DNA of 10,589 nucleotides, taken from Sutterella sp. UBA4713. Lineage in GTDB: Bacteria > Pseudomonadota > Gammaproteobacteria > Burkholderiales > Burkholderiaceae_F. Below the pieces are notes generated by a model. That model saw only the letters and a program-made list of their open reading frames with translations, was not told the DNA's origin and did not search any database. Made by a program: the position numbers and the translations under genes. Shown here one piece after another: positions 7,341-10,589 of the stretch; positions within the stretch are counted from its first letter, which is position 1, and each line of letters begins with the position of its first letter. The DNA is taken from assembly GCA_002404465.1 (NCBI GenBank), contig DHJT01000069.1:1-10589 (forward strand), given 5' to 3'.

Positions 7341-8239
7341 CACAGATAAACGAAAAAAAGGCATCGTACAAAGTGGCTTTTGTCGGACTCGGGGTGATGG
7401 GATACCCCATGGCGAGACACTTAAAGCGCGCCGGTCACGATGTGGTTGTATTTAATCGTACAACGGCAAAAGCCGAGAAATGGGTTCGTGAAAACGGCGG
7501 ACAGCTGGCTTTGTCGCCGAGGCAAGCGGCTCAGGATCGCGATTTTGTTTTTGTCTGTGTCGGCAATGACGACGATGTTCGCAATGTTGTGTTCGGGGAA
7601 GACGGTATTTTGGCCGGCATGCGCTCCGGCGCCGTTTTGATCGATTCGACCACCGATTCGGCTTCGCTTTCTCGAGAGCTGGCGGCAGCTTGTCAGCAAA
7701 AAGGCGTCGGCTTTTTGGATGCCCCTGTCTCGGGCGGGCAGTCCGGAGCCGAAAACGGCACGTTGACCGTTATGGTCGGTGGATCGAATGCGGATTTTGA
7801 GGCGGCACACCCTGTCATGGATGCCTACGCCAGTGCCGTTACACACATGGGTCCGACCGGTAGCGGGCAACTGACGAAAATGGTCAATCAAGTGTGTATC
7901 GCCGGCGTTGTTCAGTCACTTTCCGAAGGTTTGGCCTTCGGACTTAATGCCGGGCTGGATATGAAAAAAGTTCTGGAAGCCATCTCCAAGGGATGTGCCG
8001 GATCTTGGCAAATGGACAATCGTTCCGAGACGATGCTGGAAGGGAAATTTAACTTCGGATTTGCCGTTGATTGGATGCGAAAAGACTTGCGCATCGTGCT
8101 GGCAGAGGCTGCAAGGAACGGTTCGAAAATGCCGCTCACGACGATGGTCGAAGCCTTTTACGGGGATTTGCAAAAGCAAGGCGACGGACGTTTGGACACG
8201 TCCTCGCTTATTAAACTGTTGCCGATTCACAAGGCGTAA
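7337..8239 (+). CDS. NAD(P)-dependent beta-hydroxyacid dehydrogenase-family oxidoreductase (HIBADH/GarR-like)
   Basis: A 300-residue soluble enzyme of the 3-hydroxyisobutyrate / tartronate semialdehyde / glyoxylate-succinic semialdehyde reductase family. The N-terminal Rossmann domain shows GLGVMGYPMARHL (17-29), with Asn40-Arg41 after beta-2; an Arg there often favours NADP(H). The substrate-binding signature FLDAPVSGGQSGAENGTLTV begins at 127. The catalytic lysine is Lys181 in GSGQLTKMVNQ, with Asn185 after it. The all-helical C-terminal domain contains CAGSWQMDNR and KDL (249-251). Length is normal. The start overlaps the sbcB stop by 4 bp (ATGA), with GGAG about 9 nt upstream, so translation is probably coupled. 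The substrate cannot be assigned; 2-hydroxy-3-oxopropionate reductase is one possibility, but no glycerate or glucarate genes are nearby, so I give no symbol. Confidence 0.9.
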   Translation: MTQINEKKASYKVAFVGLGVMGYPMARHLKRAGHDVVVFNRTTAKAEKWVRENGGQLALSPRQAAQDRDFVFVCVGNDDDVRNVVFGEDGILAGMRSGAVLIDSTTDSASLSRELAAACQQKGVGFLDAPVSGGQSGAENGTLTVMVGGSNADFEAAHPVMDAYASAVTHMGPTGSGQLTKMVNQVCIAGVVQSLSEGLAFGLNAGLDMKKVLEAISKGCAGSWQMDNRSETMLEGKFNFGFAVDWMRKDLRIVLAEAARNGSKMPLTTMVEAFYGDLQKQGDGRLDTSSLIKLLPIHKA

Positions 8240-8272
8240 AAATCCGAGGCGTTTTTACGCCTCGGAAATTCA
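8238..8272. terminator. Bidirectional hairpin terminator; best T-run on the minus strand
   Basis: TCCGAGGCG (8243-8251) pairs perfectly with CGCCTCGGA (8258-8266) around a six-base loop. Read on the minus strand the stem is followed at once by TTTTT (8242-8238), a classical intrinsic terminator for the small gene at 8442-8347. Those bases include two of the stop codon of the plus-strand oxidoreductase gene. Read on the plus strand it is followed by the less regular AAATTCAAATTTATTT, so it can also close the hemN operon, probably less sharply. Confidence 0.8.
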
Positions 8273-8346
8273 AATTTATTTCAGTTGGGTGTGCGACTTC
8301 CTGCGGAGGATGTTGCAGATCAGGCGCATTGGTTTGTTGACTTAGA

Positions 8347-8442
8347 CTAGGAAGTCTTGAAGGCGATAAAAACCAAAACGAGAACGGCGGCACCGGCAAT
8401 GGCTAGCGCAATTAAATCCATTGAATTATGAATGGGGAACAT
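8347..8442 (-). CDS. Small single-span membrane protein, 31 residues, unrecognised
   Basis: I read an ATG at 8442-8440 and a TAG at 8349-8347, encoding 31 residues. AGGAG lies 6 nt before the ATG, one of the best ribosome-binding sites in the window. After a short polar start (MFPIHNSMD), residues 10-28 (LIALAIAGAAVLVLVFIAF) form one uninterrupted hydrophobic helix of membrane-spanning length, and the peptide ends KTS. By the positive-inside rule the C-terminal Lys suggests a periplasmic N-terminus, but the signal is slight. Downstream, about 80 nt away, is a hairpin with its T-run on this strand. The gene is divergent from the sensor kinase. I do not recognise the family. It has the build of small accessory subunits of respiratory oxidases or of small regulators of sensor kinases, but nothing in the sequence chooses between these. 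Confidence 0.7.
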   Translation of the reverse strand: MFPIHNSMDLIALAIAGAAVLVLVFIAFKTS

Positions 8443-8480
8443 GTTTCTCTCCTGATGTTTTTGTAATGCATAAACTCTAA

Positions 8481-8511
8481 AAAACATTTCGTTTTCACGA
8501 AATTGTGTTTT
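8481..8511. promoter_or_regulatory. Dyad-symmetric candidate operator between the small gene and the sensor kinase
   Basis: ATTTCG (8486-8491) and CGAAAT (8498-8503) are exact inverted repeats around a six-base centre. Outer arms AAAACA (8481-8486) and TGTTTT (8506-8511) continue the symmetry after a three-base offset. The element lies 39 bp upstream of the small gene's start on one side and 27 bp upstream of the kinase start on the other. It is thus well placed to overlap either promoter. I could not identify convincing -10/-35 pairs. It resembles no regulator site I can name. Confidence 0.4.
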
Positions 8512-8537
8512 ATGACTAAGTAGAAAACGATAGTGTT

Positions 8538-10325
8538 ATGAGCTCACGTTCGAGGTCCGATGCAAGTAATCTCCTGAAAATGCCGAAGAAATCTCTTTTT
8601 TTCCATGCGTTTCTCAGGCTGTTTGCGGCCTTTTGGATTGCTCTTGTTGGGGCGAGCGGGGCGTTTTGTTCCCAACAAGAAGGGGCGGGCACTTGGGTTA
8701 TCGGTATGCTCGATAGCAATATGCCTCAGATGCAATGGGTCATTCGCGACTCATTTCACAAAATCGATCCCTTGTACCCGGAAAGACGACTCGTTGTACG
8801 CCAACTTCCCCTTGAGGCCATTTACGAGGCCGTGCGAACACAATCCCTTGATTTTGTCTGTGCAAGCCCGCAGGTTATCAGCGTTTTGGAGCGTTACTAC
8901 GGCTATGAGCTTTTAGCCTCCTTGTACCAAAAAAAAGATACGGATTTTTTTTCGGAAACGACGGTTCTTGTTTTTGCTCGCCCCGGACTGAATACTTGGT
9001 CGGATTTGCAAGATAAAACGGTAGGTCTGATCGAACACGATATTCCGGACACCGAACTTTTGTTGCTTGATGAATTGCACAAGAGAAAGTTTGCGCCGGA
9101 TACCTTCTGGAAAAAAAAGGAGATCCCGACGCTCGATAAGGGAATCGCCGCGTTGCGTTCCGGAGCCATCGATGCCCTGGCAATTTCTTCGTGTTTGTAT
9201 CGGGAAGTGAACGCTTCTGAGTTTTCCGATTTTCATGTTATCCCGAGCCGTGAGGGCGGAAGCCGCAAAACGCTGACGCCGCATTCGACGGAATTTTTTC
9301 CGGGCTGGGCCTTCGCTTCGAGCATTCGCGTCAGTCGTAAAGTCGGCGAACACTTTGCCAACGCGTTAAGACAGTTTGATTTTTCTCGTTCGGTCACTTG
9401 GGATACGGCCCGCGACTATCGTAAAGTACACGATATCCAAGAGACACTTCAATTTAAGCCGTACATGAAGTTTCGTCAGAAGACGGTCGGAGAGTTTCTT
9501 CTGGAACACATCACTTGGGTTGTTGTGGCCGTTTGCCTTTTGGTCGGACTGATCGTTCACAACCTTTTGACCGAACGGACGGTAAGACGTCTGACGGCGC
9601 AACTAACGCAGACAATGCAGAAAAAGTGGTTGGCTGAAAAGCGTTTTGAGGAATTGGAGCATTCGGCGAGTGTCTCTCAAATTTCCAGTATCGTGGCACA
9701 CGAGTTGCGACAGCCTCTGGCCGCAATTACGAACTTTGCGATGGGGATTCGTCGCAGAGCCGCGAATCGAACACTGACGAATGAATCGCTGGAATTTGCT
9801 TTGAGTCGTATCTTGCAGGAAAACGAGAGAGCAAGCGCTATTGTCGATCACGTACGTAATTACGCAAAAAAACATGAAAGTCAGCCGGAATTTGTCCACC
9901 TTGAGCCTTTAGTGCGTAAGACGGTTGCCACATTTGAGACTGTTCCGAAAAATTTAATTTCCGTGACGGTTTCCGGTAACCCCTGTATTCGGATCGATGA
10001 GCTGGAGATGACGCTTGTGGTTCGTAACCTCGTTAAAAATGCCGTTGAGGCTGTTGCACATAATCCCCGAGGGCATGTCAAAGTCGAAGTGCATAAAGGC
10101 AACGATGCTGTTGTTTTAACGGTAAGCGACAACGGGATGCTTGAAACCGATGAGCAACTCAAAAAACTTTCAGTTCCGATGCAATCGGAAAAAAGCGAGG
10201 GACTCGGGCTCGGACTTTCGATTGCGCGACGCATTATTGAGTCCTATGACGGTTCCTTGACGTTTACGCGGAACAAGCCGAGCGGTCTCGGAGTCACGGT
10301 TCGATTTCCCATAGCGGAGGGTTAA
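8538..10325 (+). CDS. TtrS-like membrane sensor histidine kinase with PhnD-type periplasmic domain
   Basis: A 595-residue two-component sensor. A signal-like segment (about 19-44) leads into a periplasmic domain (about 50-310) of the PhnD/phosphonate-binding type used by the tetrathionate sensor TtrS; TEFFPGWAFASS (251-262) resembles a motif of that group. One membrane helix follows (about 324-344), then a short helical linker. The HisKA domain carries the phosphorylated His388 in HELRQPLAAI. The ATPase domain has an N-box (VVRNLVKNAVEAV, Asn497/Asn501), G1 (DNG, 531-533) and G2 (GLGLGL, 555-560). The usual F-box is degenerate (SVPMQSEKSEG). Neither Met1 nor Met15 (8580) has a good ribosome-binding site; Met15 would give a more normal signal peptide. 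The response-regulator gene starts 4 bp downstream. The ligand cannot be inferred: this kind of sensor is often duplicated and need not see tetrathionate. The sensor region carries three 8-base A or T runs. Confidence 0.9.
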   Translation: MSSRSRSDASNLLKMPKKSLFFHAFLRLFAAFWIALVGASGAFCSQQEGAGTWVIGMLDSNMPQMQWVIRDSFHKIDPLYPERRLVVRQLPLEAIYEAVRTQSLDFVCASPQVISVLERYYGYELLASLYQKKDTDFFSETTVLVFARPGLNTWSDLQDKTVGLIEHDIPDTELLLLDELHKRKFAPDTFWKKKEIPTLDKGIAALRSGAIDALAISSCLYREVNASEFSDFHVIPSREGGSRKTLTPHSTEFFPGWAFASSIRVSRKVGEHFANALRQFDFSRSVTWDTARDYRKVHDIQETLQFKPYMKFRQKTVGEFLLEHITWVVVAVCLLVGLIVHNLLTERTVRRLTAQLTQTMQKKWLAEKRFEELEHSASVSQISSIVAHELRQPLAAITNFAMGIRRRAANRTLTNESLEFALSRILQENERASAIVDHVRNYAKKHESQPEFVHLEPLVRKTVATFETVPKNLISVTVSGNPCIRIDELEMTLVVRNLVKNAVEAVAHNPRGHVKVEVHKGNDAVVLTVSDNGMLETDEQLKKLSVPMQSEKSEGLGLGLSIARRIIESYDGSLTFTRNKPSGLGVTVRFPIAEG

Positions 10326-10329
10326 CAAA

Positions 10330-10589
10330 ATGGATACGCGAAAATCACGGGCGGTTATTCGTATCGTGGATGATGACAAAGGCGTTCGCGACTCTTACAA
10401 GTTTTTAATTGAAGGCGAGGGATGGTTGGTTCGAACGTACTCGAGCGCCGAAGATTTTTTAGAACATGACGATCCGACGATTCAAGGGTGCGGTGTTTTT
10501 GACGTGCGGATGCCCGGAATCAGCGGACTGGAGTTGCAGGCTAAATTAGCACAACGTTCCACACAACTGCCGGTGATTCTCGTTTCTGC
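10330..10589 (+). CDS. FixJ/TtrR-like response regulator, N-terminal receiver part (3' end outside window)
   Basis: The start is 4 bp after the kinase stop, preceded by GGAGGG at the end of the kinase gene. The first 86 residues form a receiver domain. Acidic residues Asp14-Asp16 lie in RIVDDDKGVRDS, Asp58 in FDVRMPGISGLELQ is the phosphorylation site, and the beta-4 strand PVILVS ends with the conserved Ser/Thr. The sequence FDVRMPGISGLELQ is typical of the FixJ/TtrR/NarL-like group, whose members have a C-terminal LuxR-type helix-turn-helix; that half is beyond the window. Tight spacing to the kinase indicates a cognate pair in one operon. Confidence 0.9.
   Translation, partial: MDTRKSRAVIRIVDDDKGVRDSYKFLIEGEGWLVRTYSSAEDFLEHDDPTIQGCGVFDVRMPGISGLELQAKLAQRSTQLPVILVS

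Noticed and set aside
7421..7891. 156-codon minus-strand open frame opposite the dehydrogenase gene
   Set aside because: Antisense to a well-conserved gene, with no ribosome-binding site or domain; explained by codon bias in the real gene.
8310..8345. Plus-strand frame of 11 codons after GGAGG
   Set aside because: The GGAGG touches the ATG, so spacing is wrong for initiation, and the peptide has no features. It also lies in the probable 3' tail of the opposite small gene.
8339..8356. GACTT/AAGTC inverted repeat around the small gene's stop codon
   Set aside because: A 5-bp stem with an 8-base loop and no T-run; too weak beside the strong hairpin at 8243-8266.

Overview
The window (about half G+C, genes tightly packed on both strands) looks like a chromosomal segment of a facultatively or strictly anaerobic beta-proteobacterium. 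The evidence is an FNR-type oxygen regulator divergent from an oxygen-independent hemN, and a TtrS/TtrR-like two-component pair. A member of the Sutterellaceae (Burkholderiales) is my best guess, made from gene content and protein style rather than from any search. I see no rRNA, tRNA, CRISPR array, insertion sequence or phage gene.

Left part (1-4102). The 3' end of purC (+) converges on purF (-) across a strong hairpin that can terminate both. On the minus strand, fnr is followed 13 bp later by a MATE-family transporter gene, and 82 bp after that by purF. Transcription here probably runs fnr -> MATE -> purF, though purF may also have its own promoter.

Centre (4103-8270). The 289-bp divergent region between fnr and hemN carries two directly abutting FNR/ANR boxes inside one 36-bp near-perfect dyad. 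This is the clearest regulatory signal in the window and probably ties both genes to oxygen. To the right, hemN, sbcB (exonuclease I) and a beta-hydroxyacid dehydrogenase-family gene run in the plus direction. The gaps are 33 bp and then a 4-bp ATGA overlap, so they are probably one operon. It ends at a hairpin whose best T-run lies on the minus strand.

Right part (8270-10589). A 31-codon minus-strand reading frame with a strong ribosome-binding site encodes a probable single-span membrane peptide. It reads into that hairpin. It is divergent from a two-component pair: a membrane sensor kinase with a PhnD/TtrS-like periplasmic ligand-binding domain, and a FixJ/TtrR-like response regulator cut by the window edge. 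The short region between them holds a dyad-symmetric sequence that could be an operator.

Most of the window is ordinary core metabolism. The parts most worth a second look are the nested FNR dyad, the unannotated small membrane protein with its shared dyad and terminator, and amino-acid changes at oxygen-sensitivity positions of FNR. None of these is shown by sequence alone to be a new system.
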